Assembly (NCBI GenBank): GCA_035236585.1 | Contig: CP141132.1 | Span: forward strand, 50,657,880-50,721,879 | Direction of reading: 5' to 3' | Length of the DNA stretch: 64,000 bases | Source: Warburgia ugandensis | Lineage: Eukaryota; Streptophyta; Magnoliopsida; Canellales; Canellaceae | Part shown: positions 10,430-23,040 of the stretch, piece after piece | Numbering within the stretch: the first letter of the stretch is position 1 | How the letters are laid out: every line of letters starts with the position of its first letter | Notes under the pieces: model-generated | The model's database searches: none | What the model was told of the DNA's origin: nothing | What the model saw: only the letters and a program-made list of their open reading frames with translations | Translations under genes and position numbers: made by a program

Positions 10430-11860
10430 AACAACACATAGTCCTAAAGTCGAAAGATTCCTAAATTGGTCAGAATTCTAAAAGTTCAAGGACTCTCAAT
10501 CTAATTGAAGTCCTAAAGGTTCAAGGACTCTAAATCTAGTCAGAGTTTTAGGGTCCAAGGCCATTAAATCTAATTAGAGTCCCAAAATTCAAAGACTTCT
10601 AAAACTAGTCAAAGCCCTAAAGTTCAAATCTTCTAAAACTAGCCAGAGTCCTAAGGGTCAAGATTATTGAAACTAGTTGAAGTCTTAATAAGAGTCTCAA
10701 AATTCCAAGAGTCCTTATATTAGTGGACCCTAATTGATAAACAAAACTAGGCTCCTAGTTTCTTTGTCTTTTCTAATTGACTCTTGAGTTAATTAAAGTC
10801 CTAAATCATTTCAAAGTCCTATAGCTATTAGAGTTTAGAAACAATTTAGTGTCCCATAGTTTAAACTTCTAAACTTTCTCGAAGTTCTATAGCTTAAGAC
10901 TCCTAAACTCAATCATTGTCCTGCAGCTTAAGACTTCTAAACCTATTCAAAGTCCAACAACTTAAGACTTTTGAATCTAGTCAAAGTCTTACAACTTAAG
11001 ACTTCTAAACCAATCAAAGCCCAACATCTTAAGACTCCTAAATCCAATCAAAGTCCCATAGCTTAAGACTTTTAAATCCAATCAAAGTCCAATATCTTAA
11101 GACTTCTAATTCCAGTCGAAGCTCATGACTTCTTGCAAAAATCAAATTCCTATAGATTGAGAATCCTTGTCCAAATGAAAGACTTGTGGACCAAGACTCC
11201 TATATCAGTAAGAATTCTAGAGACATTAGTCCTAGGATGATTAAATTCCTATGACCTAAGGGTCTTAGAATGACAGGAAATCTAGAGACCTTAGAGTTTT
11301 GTGATGACAAGAAGTCCTATGGCGTAAGAGTCCTAGAATGATGATAATTCTAGAAACATCAACATTTCCTATGACCTAAGAGTCCTAGAATGATGAATGT
11401 TCTAGCGACCTTGAGTTTTAGAATGGTTAAAAGTTTTGAGCCCTAAGAGTCCTTGCATGACTAAAGTTCTAATAACTTTAGAGTCCTTGGATGACTAAAA
11501 GTCCTATGACATAAGAGTCATTGAACAATTGAAATTCTAATGAATTCTAGTGTCCTTGGATGTTTAAAAGTCTTTAGACCTAAGATTCCTTGAATGATCC
11601 ACATTCTAGACACTTTAGAGTCCTTGGATGATTAAAGGTCTGGAGAGCAAAAAGTCCTAGAGTGACTACAATTCTGAAGGCTTTAGAGTCCTTAACTAAC
11701 TAGAAGAGATATAAAAATCCTCAATGAACTGAAAATCTATATACATTAGAGTTTATGGATGGATATAATTCCTAAGACTTGAAAGTCCTGAGAGGAATCA
11801 ATATCCAGTAACTCAAAGATCCAAGAAATCAAGGACAAGATTCCTAGAATATTGGGACTC
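10430..11860. repeat. Diverged tandem array with 34-bp period
   Basis: Between 10893 and 11096, CTTAAGACT recurs at 10893, 10927, 10961, 10995, 11028, 11062 and 11096, a spacing of 33-34 bp. Between 10487 and 10659, CAA(G/A)GA-type words recur at 34-35 bp (10487, 10522, 10556, 10590, 10625, 10659). Further on, a CCTAAGAGTCCT-type word recurs at about 68, 52 and 67 bp (near 11256, 11324, 11376, 11443), close to twice the unit. Units share a pattern of AAGTCC....CTTAAGACTTCTAAA..(A/C)AATC but are strongly diverged. At about 1.4 kb this would be roughly 40 units. 34 is not a multiple of 3 and stops abound, so it is not coding. Confidence 0.8.
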
Positions 11861-13690
<1,830 letters not shown>

Positions 13691-13694
13691 TCTA

Positions 13695-14639
13695 AGCCAC
13701 CATTGTTTGCAACAAGTTCTAAAAATAGTGTTCTGCTTCCTATTATGTATCTTGAACACCCACTATCCAAATACCATAAACTCTTCGTATCTTTGAATGT
13801 AAGATACACTAGTCATCCATAGTTAAGTCTTGATTTTAGGTACCCAAAGTTGAAGTTTTGGTCCTTTGCAGTTAGTTGAAGGAACAACACTACCTTTAAC
13901 TACCCAAGTTTGTCTAACCATTCATTTTATTCTTAACTGATAAGGAGACCAATAAAAAAGTAGCATGGTTTTATAGAAATCTATTTTTACAAACTAGTAA
14001 CCTTGTTTTAAAAATTATTTTCCAAGTTAGCAATATTTTTCAAAGTTACCTTTAAAACTTCATTCTACCTTTTAAAACTTTCACATTCATCAATAAAAAA
14101 ATTTCATTTTCCAAGATCATTTTTTGAAACATCACTATCCATTTTTAAAGAGTCTTTTTTTGGAATTGCATTTTCAAGCTTATTCGATATTCTAGAAAGA
14201 GTCCTTTTAAGAAGTTTGCTTTTCATACCAAGCTTCTCATATTAAAAAATAATTTTCGCAAATTCCTCATTCAATTCCTCAAAGGATAAATCATTTCCCT
14301 CAGTTTCTTAGTGACTTTGAAGAATACCTTTTTTAATTGCCATAAAACAAATGTTGGCGACAATCAGGTTTGACGTGTCCTGGATTTTTATACTTAAAAT
14401 ATACTAAAGGATCTTTCTTGGATGTAGGATCTAACTTTGATGTAATCTTCTTGAAGAATCTCTATCTTTCTCTAATAAAATTTTCTTTACCATTTTATTG
14501 AACCTTCCACTAAGAAGAACAACTTCTTCATCACTATCGATGGAAACTTCTTCTCACTCTTCTTCATGAAATTTGAGTACAATAACTTTATCCTTCTTGC
14601 TTATTGATCTTAATTATTATCGATGAACTTGTGACTTCA
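13695..14639 (-). pseudogene. Copia gag C-terminus and protease remnant
   Basis: Minus-strand pieces in mixed frames show an acidic gag tail (IDSDEEVVLL, about 14545-14515) and a degenerate zinc knuckle YFKYKNPGHVKPDC (about 14410-14360). The two N-terminal Cys of the knuckle have become Tyr/Phe-context residues. Next come a Lys/Glu-rich spacer and WYLDSGCSRYIIG (about 13775-13740), which is the Copia aspartic-protease active-site motif with DSG intact. Stops and frameshifts are frequent, so it is non-functional. Confidence 0.75.
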
Positions 14640-17600
14640 TGTGACACCACGGGTTTTTCTAAACCTTTTTCCCAAAGTAATAATAATAATAATAATAATA
14701 ATATGCTTTTGAAAAAAATAGACAAGATCCCTAAAAATGAAAACTAAAAATCTATAAATTATGCGTAGTGTTAAAGGAATTAACCGAAAAAGAAAACCTC
14801 GGGGGTCATCCACATTCCAAAACTACAACAATAAATAAAATCAAATCCAGATACTCTGAGCATGCTTGGTTTAAAACTACGATAAATACACACGTTGAGT
14901 AAAGACAATAATAAATCAAATAAAAAAGCCACTAGGTTCCATCCATGATCACCACAACAACTACATCTGTATTAAACGTACACTACACAATGGTATGGGT
15001 CCAATCTATCCAAATATGTAAACATCCAAGTAAAATCCCAAAGGTCTAATACAAGTCTAAGAGACGTACACTAATCTGTCTCCAAATACAAAAAGTGGAT
15101 AGTCCTCAGGTCTTCGCCCAAATCAATGCTACTCCACTTACTTTCCTTTCTAGTATTACGCTCCAAAATTGAGGCATTGCAAAACAAAGCAATGCCTCAG
15201 CAAGCTATGCTTGTGTAGGTGATCACATTCAATTAAAGCTTAATAAAATCACATGGTGAATCTCATGTAATAATCATATATAAGGTATGTCAAATAATCG
15301 GATGCTCATAATGGAGGAACATATGAAAACCATAAATCTTCACAAATAAATATCAAGTCAAATCATGATGGCATGCAAGGCATGATAAAAACATAGATTT
15401 GCGTCCATCAAAACAATAAGAGTCCATGTCCACAGAATAATATGCATGCAAGTCATGGTAAATATGGCACTATATAAAAAACAACCTTAAGAGTGTCCCA
15501 CGACGGTCAATCATTGGAGATGAGTACTCATACCAACCTTGGGTCCCTCTCGTGCAACCCGCATCAGACCCTAGAGTCCCTCACGGTCTAGGCCTCGCTT
15601 GCCCCTGTTCACCTCACATATAAATCCACATGAGCATATATAATAACAGTATGGGCTACTATGCTGCAGTGACAACCCTACCAGAATCTAAACCATTGCC
15701 ACTCCCCATAGACACCTAAATGGGAGACTTTCTTCGTCCCCACGGGGAGGAATGGACCCGTAAAGGGGACTACCCATGATACCACCACCTACGTACCTGG
15801 CCCTGTACCACTTAAGGGCGGTGTCTAATCATCATCATCACAAAGTTAGAGGGTGGGTGGCCAACCCTACAACCCTCCTAGCATAGTACCCACTGGGTGG
15901 AAGTACTCGTCATAAACCAACAATAAGTCATAAATCATAGAAAGACTCCATAAAATAATCTCAATTAGTACAATCAAAGCCCATGATAAATACAATACAT
16001 CACGTGTAAAACATGGTTATTCGCAAAAATGGAATATCATACTACCAGTAAGAAGTAGGAACACATTTATGTGATCATGAAAAGATATAAAAACACATGC
16101 CTCAAGAACTTTAAAAAACAGGTCATGGTTACTGAAATCATGAAAAAACTTCGAATGAAATCACTTACCTCGATAAATATAGTACTCCAATTAGGAGGGC
16201 AAGCTATATCACATCGTGCGCCCTGATGTACTTGTCACATCGTAAGTCGTCGATTACTTGATGTTCTCACATCTCAAATAAATAGCTCCAAGTGATAACC
16301 TTCCTGATCTGGTAGTTAATCCTAGACTAACGGCCCAAATCATCTAATTAACCCTCCATTAGGATAATCCTAAGCTAGATGTTTGTCTTCCTAACATCTA
16401 GATCGTCATATGTCATTTTTTATTTCAATCCTACTCATTTTCATCATGATCCATTAAATTTATCTTTCGTTTAGTGATTCACATGTATCTTTATGATTAC
16501 GCGTCGATTTGACGATCAGATCGCTCTCTGATCAAAACATCCTAAGACACTCACTTAGATCGATGGTCAAGATCAATTTTCTTGGCAATTCAATGAGATC
16601 TACTCTTCTAATCCCCTAGATCATCCCATATTTGATGTATACCATCAAGGTCTAAGGGCTGATCATACATTGATCATCCTGATCTAGGTCATCTAATAGT
16701 ATTTAGTAGTTTAACAATTTAAAAGGTGCTCCAAGCTAGGTTTTTATCTTGAATTTAGGTCCACATCATTGAGATGATCACAATGCCTCTTACGGATAGC
16801 GATTTGGACCTCTATAGCTCTTAAAATCAAAATTTTGTGAATGGATGGGTTAGAAAAACCAAAAAATAAAAAAAAGCTATGCTGCATGTACCACATGTGC
16901 CACTCGTGCCTGCGCTATGCGAGTGTGCCGCCCGCGTATGGGTTGTGAGCATGTGCCGCCCACGTGCAGCGTGCTGCTTGTATGTGTCGCCTTGTGTCAT
17001 GTGCTGCGTGCATGTTGCTCGCGTGTTGCGCCTCGTGTCATTGCATGTCGTGCGTGCACTCGCCACCCGATGCGCTCATGTGCGCCATCGAGCTGCCGCT
17101 GTTGGGTGCTGTCATCGGGAATGATGAACGGCTGGCCGGCGTCGCCGGAGATGACGGTTGGACTCTGGTCGCCGTCGGCTACTCTCATGTGTCCACATGG
17201 TGCGATTTTTGTACTGTTTCGCTCAGCTTTCCCGTAGATCCTGTTTTTAAGCTCCCTTTTAACAAATTCTATCATTATCTCACGTTTTTACAGGATTTTC
17301 ATCACGTTCCTAAAAAAATTTCTCTTACTTTTTTCCTAGTTTTTTGTCCCTAGCCTTCCAATTACCATGAAAATTCATGGGTTTGTTCTTTGTGTTACCA
17401 TGCATAAGATGAATGGTTCAGATCATCCATCTAATATTGTTTCATTGGGTTATTTTTGCAAAAAAGTATATTCATGCTGTCACTAGAAAAACGACATTCC
17501 ACGTCGTTTTCCAGCATTAAAAATGGTAAACTCAATGTAAGAAGGGGAAATGAGTGGAGGGTGGCTTATCTTGGTTAGGCTAGCTAGAACGAGAGCTTCC

Positions 17601-18037
17601 CGTCCACGTGCATCTAGGAGGGGGCTATCCACGTTGTTGCAGGCGTTTGGTGTTGTCGCCGTCATCAGTGACACAAGAGCTGAGGGGGAAAAGGTTGTGG
17701 TCATGCGAAAAAACAGGGTAGGCTTTTAAAGCCTCATTCGTGGGTTCCTGTGCCCAGTCTGTGGGCCCCACACATATTTACTATTTTACCCCTTTTGCCA
17801 TTTAATTAAATACCATAATTAAAATAATTAACCATTCTTCCTCCGGTCTCCGATTTTAGCTTTCTTAGTGGTGTTGGATTCCATTTTTTGAGTACATTTC
17901 AATTATTGAGGTTTTAACTTGTGATTTAATCTCTAAAATTCTCAATTCTACAATTACCTCAATTTTTGCAAAATTCCAATATTCCACAAATCATGCATTT
18001 TCAGAATTTAAAAATGGTGGATATTGCATTTCATCCA
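14640..18037. mobile_element. LTR-like insert inside the Copia gag (tentative)
   Basis: Copia gag similarity stops exactly at 14639 and the next bases, TGTGACACCACGGG, resemble the TGTGACACC start of many Ty3-type LTRs. A candidate end ...CATTTCATCCA at 18037 is followed by ACTTCA, matching the six bases ACTTCA before the start (14634-14639). The match could be chance, because the Copia does not resume at 18038. It contains an (AAT)n run (14681-14702) and a GC-rich island (16880-17240). No polyprotein is readable. Confidence 0.35.
16880..17240. other. GC- and CpG-rich island
   Basis: About 360 bp with many GTGC, GCGTG and TGCCGCC words, in sharp contrast to its AT-rich neighbours. Several overlapping ORFs appear on both strands only because GC-rich DNA has few stops; their products are Cys/Arg/His-rich with no domain. 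Words such as CGTGTTGC, GTGCCGCC and CACGTG recur loosely, suggesting short-repeat growth. It lies inside the tentative LTR-like insert and could be its regulatory part. Confidence 0.6.
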
Positions 18038-18116
18038 ACTTCAAGGTTTGGACATATTTGGCCTCTTACATTGTAGTGATCTTGTGAAACTATGACCATG
18101 GAAGATGTTATTTAAC

Positions 18117-18190
18117 CACAAGTGTACGAGCTATTATGGTATAGCTAATGCAAGTACGGATCGATCTCATAGGAACGTGCTTTAAGAATT
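18117..18190 (+). repeat. Dispersed 'AAGTGCACGAATC' repeat, copy 2
   Basis: Shows AAGTGTACGAGCTATTATGG..., then GCAAGTACGGATC and GATCTCATAGGAA, followed by AT-rich sequence. It is the most diverged member of the set, related by the spacing of the two conserved blocks. Confidence 0.4.
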
Positions 18191-19130
18191 TCAAGTTTTA
18201 ATAAAATTTAATTACTTAAAATTGAAATTAAATGATAAAAATTAATAGAAAGAGAAATCAAACTTCATATGTGTTTAATCAATGAAATTACAGAGGTTTA
18301 ATTCCAGAAAGAAAAGGGGAAAAAATAGAACCTTGACTAAAACTAAAACTAGAAAAAAGATAAGAAAATTCTACTTTCTTAGCTTAAATACTGTCCAATT
18401 CTTTAATTATGGTATCACAAACTTTGATCATACTTCATCAATGTCTTCAATATATCATTGATTAATGATCTGACGGATGAATATGTCAAATTCTTCAAAT
18501 TTTCAAAGATCTAGTCTAATTAAGAAAGTTAAGAATTAATGGCTTAGATCTTATTTTAGAACTAAAATGGAAGATCAGGAATAGTAATCAAACTAGAAAC
18601 TATCCTAAAACAAGTTATAAAATTTAATTAAAATTCTAAATTAAAACATACAAGAAATAAGAGGTTTCCCATGGTTAAACCAGAACCTTTGATTTTGTTA
18701 AATAGGAACATATAAGATAGTTCCTGGTTAACCACAAAATAACATAGAACGTGAATAATCAAAACTGAAATAACATAGAAAGCGAATAGTAACAGTAACA
18801 AGACAGAAAAAGTAATTTAAAATATCCTCCTATGGGCAAAAGTGGATATTTTTTTAAAACTTCATGTAAAAGAAAAAACAAGCCAGTGGAGGCTTGTCAA
18901 AGAGGTGAACTAGGTGGTGACGCGATACTGGTTTGTGTTCTAGGCAGAAGACGTCGATTGGTAGAGGCAACCCATGTGAGAGGTGGACAGGAAACCAGAG
19001 AGAGGAGAAACTTGGCTGACGTTGCTACGTTTGTGCAATGAAAATCTAGGTAGAAGATGTGTTGGAGCAGAGAAGGAGAAACTGGGGTACCTAAGCATGT
19101 TGAAGAGGATGTCTTGGGCTGGTGCTGGAA

Positions 19131-19132
<2 letters not shown>
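18191..19132. other. Non-coding AT-rich stretch
   Basis: No gene is recognised. It lies within the DNA that interrupts the minus-strand Copia gag. Confidence 0.45.

Positions 19133-19209
<77 letters not shown>
19133..19209 (+). repeat. (AG)n microsatellite
   Basis: 77 bp of uninterrupted AG dinucleotide. The Arg-Glu repeat ORFs over it are artefacts. Confidence 0.95.
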
Positions 19210-19215
<6 letters not shown>

Positions 19216-20394
19216 GCAGGCTCTAGACTGGGTGGCTGGTGTGGTGATTGACTAGTGGAAATAGAATTTCTTCAAGTAGATGCATCGTCTGGTTGGTTCT
19301 TGGAAGAGAATAGAGTAGATAACGTGCTATAGTGTGTTAGATGGATGAAGGAGATGGTAGAGGACAGTGAAACAGATGGAGAACAGGGAAGAAAGAGAAG
19401 GATGGGTGATGTGTGGGTAGAGGAAAACAAAGGAGCGTGTGCCTAGGCTGGCAATGCAGCGTGGAGAAGAGGGAGATGGGCCATTGAAGGAGATTGCGGT
19501 GAGGAGTTTGGTTGGTGAAGTAGAACTCAGGCGTGTTGGAGATGATGCATGGTGGAAAAAAAAAAGAAACTAGGTAGTGGAGTAGTGTAACGAGGGTAGT
19601 GATGCTTGGAGCCGGGCTAGGAGAGGCGTGTCCTGGCCCGGTGGAACAATCAAGCGGTGTCCAAAGGAGGGCTGGGGTGTGAGGAAAAAGCAGTAGAGAA
19701 GGAGAACGATAGAAAGAAAAGAGTGGGAAAAGGAAAAATAAAAAACAAAATGGTTGATGCTAATGTGTGAAAAAGAAACAAGGAGCGATGTGCATGAAAA
19801 GGAAAAGGGAGATGGAGTAAGGAAAACAATGAAAGCAAAAAGATGAAGAATTGGCAAACAAGGGAAAGGAAAATAATGAAAAAAACACAGACCTCCCCCT
19901 CTTTCCACTATTCCCCATTCTTATAGTTTTCCCCCTCTCTTATCTCATCTTCTCCCCTTTCCTTTAAGAGTTAGTTTCCTATTAAGAAACTTCCTCTTCT
20001 TCCCAAAATCCCATCCATAGTCCTCTCCTTAATAGGTCTCTTCTTCCTTTAGGAAACCTTCCACTCTTGCCTTATCGATCTTCAAGATGATTTGTACTAT
20101 CAAAATTTAATTTGATCCATCCATGCCTCTTTTGATCGATATGCACCGTTGAATATTGATCTGAGTCATCCAACACTCCTTTAGTTAATCTGCAAAACCA
20201 AAGACTAGATTAGAGTTATCTAAACCATACATTAAGCATTTGATTAGCTCAAATGATCATCTAACCATTAATTTTGACAATTTATGGTTGGATGGTCAAA
20301 TTGAGCTAAATTACATAGATTATCTAAAAATCATCAAATTAATGAATTTGATGGTCAAATTAAATGCTAAATTAGGGGTCTTTTGGCCAAAATT
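19210..20394. other. Purine-rich block then AT-rich DNA
   Basis: From about 19260 to 19900 the plus strand is strongly purine-rich (GGAGAA, AAAGGAAAA words), then switches to pyrimidine-rich near 19900-20080. The same arrangement, a dispersed-repeat head followed 0.6-1.2 kb later by a purine-rich block, occurs at 59989-61480. Together they may mark one non-autonomous element type. Confidence 0.4.
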
Positions 20395-20961
20395 AAACTC
20401 TTAACAAAAGAGACCTTAGAACCTTGCTATCCTACTTACCAATTGTAATACTATGCCAAGAGATTTTAAGGAGTTCATGCTGTTGTGAATCTTGTAAACA
20501 TTTTTGTAATTGATTCATTAGACTTCATAGAGAACAACTCATATGCATAGACTAGAAGGTTGGGTCTAGTCATCTTCAATTGATTTATACTTTCATGAAT
20601 GACTTGTAGCTTGTTCCAAATTTCTTGAGCAAATTCATAGTTGAAATCCCATTAAACTGGTTGGATTCTAGTGCATAATAAAGTAAAGTCAATGCTTTTT
20701 TTTATTTATTATCAACTTCTACCTTCTTGAAATCTTCATCACTTCATTCACTCTTTGGAGTGTAGTATGACACACCATCTATCAACACGAAAGGCTTGTA
20801 ATGACCCTCTTCTACACATCTCGGCAAGTCGTAACCTTTATATTTGATGAATATTTTTGTCTTTACTTTCTAGTGGCTGTATTAGTGCCATCAAAGAAAG
20901 GGTGTCTATGAGTGGATTAACCTTCTTTGGGATTTATACCTATAATTGCTTGTTGTGCCAT
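20395..20961 (-). pseudogene. Copia gag N-terminal (UBN2-type) remnant
   Basis: Minus-strand pieces start MAQQAI near 20961 and include LPRCVEEGHYKPFV, KALTLLYYALESNQFNGIST, YELFSMKSNESITKMFTRF and SLKSLGIVL, then KVLRSLL. These are successive landmarks of plant Copia gag (UBN2/DUF4219 class). Stops and frameshifts break the frame. The following stretch of gag is missing and C-terminal gag resumes at 14639. Confidence 0.8.
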
Positions 20962-21030
20962 TATAGAAAAACTTGAAAATTAGATCTTTGACCATTTTTG
21001 AAAATAGGAACATTGGTACTCTAATACAAT

Positions 21031-22442
21031 TGTTAGGTTCTAAGAGAGGGGTGAATAGGGCATAAATAAAGTTTTAAACCTTTTTTGCAAGTTTGTGCTG
21101 AAAAATATAAAGATAAGTTTTAGAAATAAAAGTATTAACACACAAGAAGAAATTAGAAACAGAAATTTTATAGTAATTGGCTAACTAACCAACACCCCTA
21201 CTTCCATTCTCTCAAGGTATTTCTTACTTTGAGTTTCCATTAACTCCCAACAAGACTTTTCACACCACATGACACTGAGTTGGTCATTAATAAATGATTA
21301 CTTGTAGCAACTCAACCTTTTTACAAGAACTTGAAAAGCAATCTAAACAAGAGGGCTACACCACTTTCTCAAATGTAAAGAAGAATTTGAAGAAAAAGTT
21401 CTTACTTAGTGCATTTAATCTAAGTACATAGATAGAGAGACTTTATAAAATAAAACATAGAAAGGATTAGCACGAGAAGTTTATAGATGTTGCTAAGTAG
21501 ATAGTTTAGATGCTCCTAAATTTCCTCTTCTATGGCTTTTTAGATCCTCTATCTATCTCTTATATATAGTAACCATTCAAATAAATCCGTTTGAGACAAA
21601 TTCTTATTTGTTGGGTACCAATCTTGCAATTAAGGAGACAATGTTTCAAAATTGAAAATAACAACTACCTTAGTTGTCTTCTAGTCTAGTCTGCTAGACT
21701 TGTCAAATTAATCGACTAAAGTCTACTTATAGTAAATCCGATACAATCCCTTTGAATGGGAATTGGCTTTTCATCAAGCTTAATGACTTGATTTCTACTT
21801 GGAATTTAAATCCACTTGTTTCAACTTTAGTTGGCTGAAAAATCTAGGCAAATGGCTAGATTCTCAAGCCAAAGTTTGAAATCCAATAGGCTTGATCTTC
21901 CAGAATAGCTAGCGTGACTTAAGGAAAAAATATTTTACTACTTTGAGTAAGGCTTTCTTATATCCTAGTCGACTCGATTAACATGTGTCAATCTTCTTGA
22001 AACCTTGAAATCAAAATCCAATTTCCCAATACTTATCATCAAATCGGATGGATTTGAAGTTTTTTTATTTTCTTAGGAAGTCAATTGAGTCAGCTTAAGA
22101 AACTTGAGCAGCCACCTCGAATTTAGGAAATTCTTCTAGTTGAAGCATTATAGAATAGTTGGCTCAATTTTGTGGCAATCAACTACATTCTACCAAAGAA
22201 TCAATAGGATTTTTACTTAACCACTAAATGCAAATTCAACCAGCTTATCATGAAATTTCATCAAGCTCATTTTCAGGAAATCTCACTTTTACATGAAAAA
22301 CTTGACCAATTTAAAGTTTTTCTATTTCTAAACATCCACGCAATCTTGCACAATTACAAATACATTAGAAACACATAATTTGAGGTTTTGTAAACATCAA
22401 AATATAGAGGCTTCAAAACCATATAGGTTGGATTATTGTACA
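21031..22442 (-). mobile_element. Copia (SIRE-like) 5' LTR, minus strand
   Basis: The inner boundary is TGTTAGGTTC at 21031 (minus strand ...CCTAACA) next to a primer-binding-like stretch ATTGTATTAGAGTACC. The outer boundary is placed at ...TTGTACA (22442), a minus-strand TGTACAAT start. Near the outer end the minus strand has TTTTGATGTTTACAAAACC and GTATTTGTAATTGTGCA, typical of SIRE/Maximus LTR starts. Near the inner end it has the TTGGGAGTTAATGGAAACTC-type stretch of these LTRs. The outer boundary is uncertain by tens of bases. Confidence 0.6.
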
Positions 22443-22961
22443 ATTTAAAATTTAGGCCGCTGTTTCTAACTCCTATTTTCAAGCACAACTTTTAAATGGG
22501 TAGAACCTTCCAATTAACATGATCCGAATGTTAGTATATATTGACAACACCCTAAAAGCATGCAACTTCTCCGCTTTTTTATGATGAGCCCCCCTACATC
22601 ATTGATCCATATAGTTTATCAGACTATTTTAATCTTGAATATCTAATTATGCAAAAGTCATGCAAAAAGGGGCACATCTAGCACTCAAGAATGAATGTTG
22701 GATGCTCTTCAAAGCAATAGTTTACATTCAACGAAGCAAAACTCAATTTCTTGGGTGCCACTCGTTATATTTTGGCATGGCTTTTGTAACACTGGGTATC
22801 CGCGGTTAGGAGAGTCAGAAAAACAGTTTATCATGGACCAGTGACACAGCCTGGCTCAGTACACACAAGTGGAGTTGCATTACGTTGGAGTATCCTCATT
22901 CCTATTTTTGGCCGGTATTAATACATTTTAGAATGGATCAACTTTCATCTAACGGACAACG
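22443..22961 (+). promoter_or_regulatory. Upstream region of the OTP82-like gene
   Basis: About 520 bp between the Copia LTR and the PPR start codon, and therefore the likely promoter. No clear TATA box is seen. The LTR lies only about half a kilobase upstream of the coding start. Confidence 0.45.
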
Positions 22962-23040
22962 ATGGCTTCCCTTGTCATCGCCTCACCTTCTTCTTCTTTC
23001 CAACTCCTCGCTTCCTCTGATCATCCATACAAAACCTTGA
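22933..23040 (+). promoter_or_regulatory. Upstream ORF overlapping the PPR start
   Basis: An ATG at 22933 (A at -3, G at +4) opens a 35-codon frame ending at TGA 23038-23040, out of frame with and overlapping the main start at 22962. If the transcript starts upstream of 22933 this would reduce translation of the PPR protein. The transcription start is unknown. Confidence 0.4.

Noticed and set aside
10430-11860. CRISPR-like array
   Set aside because: Units are adjacent, diverged and without conserved repeat/unique-spacer structure; this is a plant minisatellite.
16827-17353. Five overlapping ORFs on both strands
   Set aside because: GC-rich DNA lacks stops by composition; no domain, and no splice or codon pattern consistent with a gene.
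14634-18043. Six-base ACTTCA pair as proof of a solo LTR
   Set aside because: The Copia gag does not resume after 18043, so the right copy may be chance; kept only as a tentative boundary.
18832-19255. Arg-Glu-repeat ORFs
   Set aside because: Translation of the (AG)n run at 19133-19209. The same applies to Arg-Glu ORFs at 28474-28704, 39579-39791 and 58987-59169.
19570-19908. Minus-strand Phe/Ser/Leu-rich ORF
   Set aside because: Same composition artefact in the purine-rich block.
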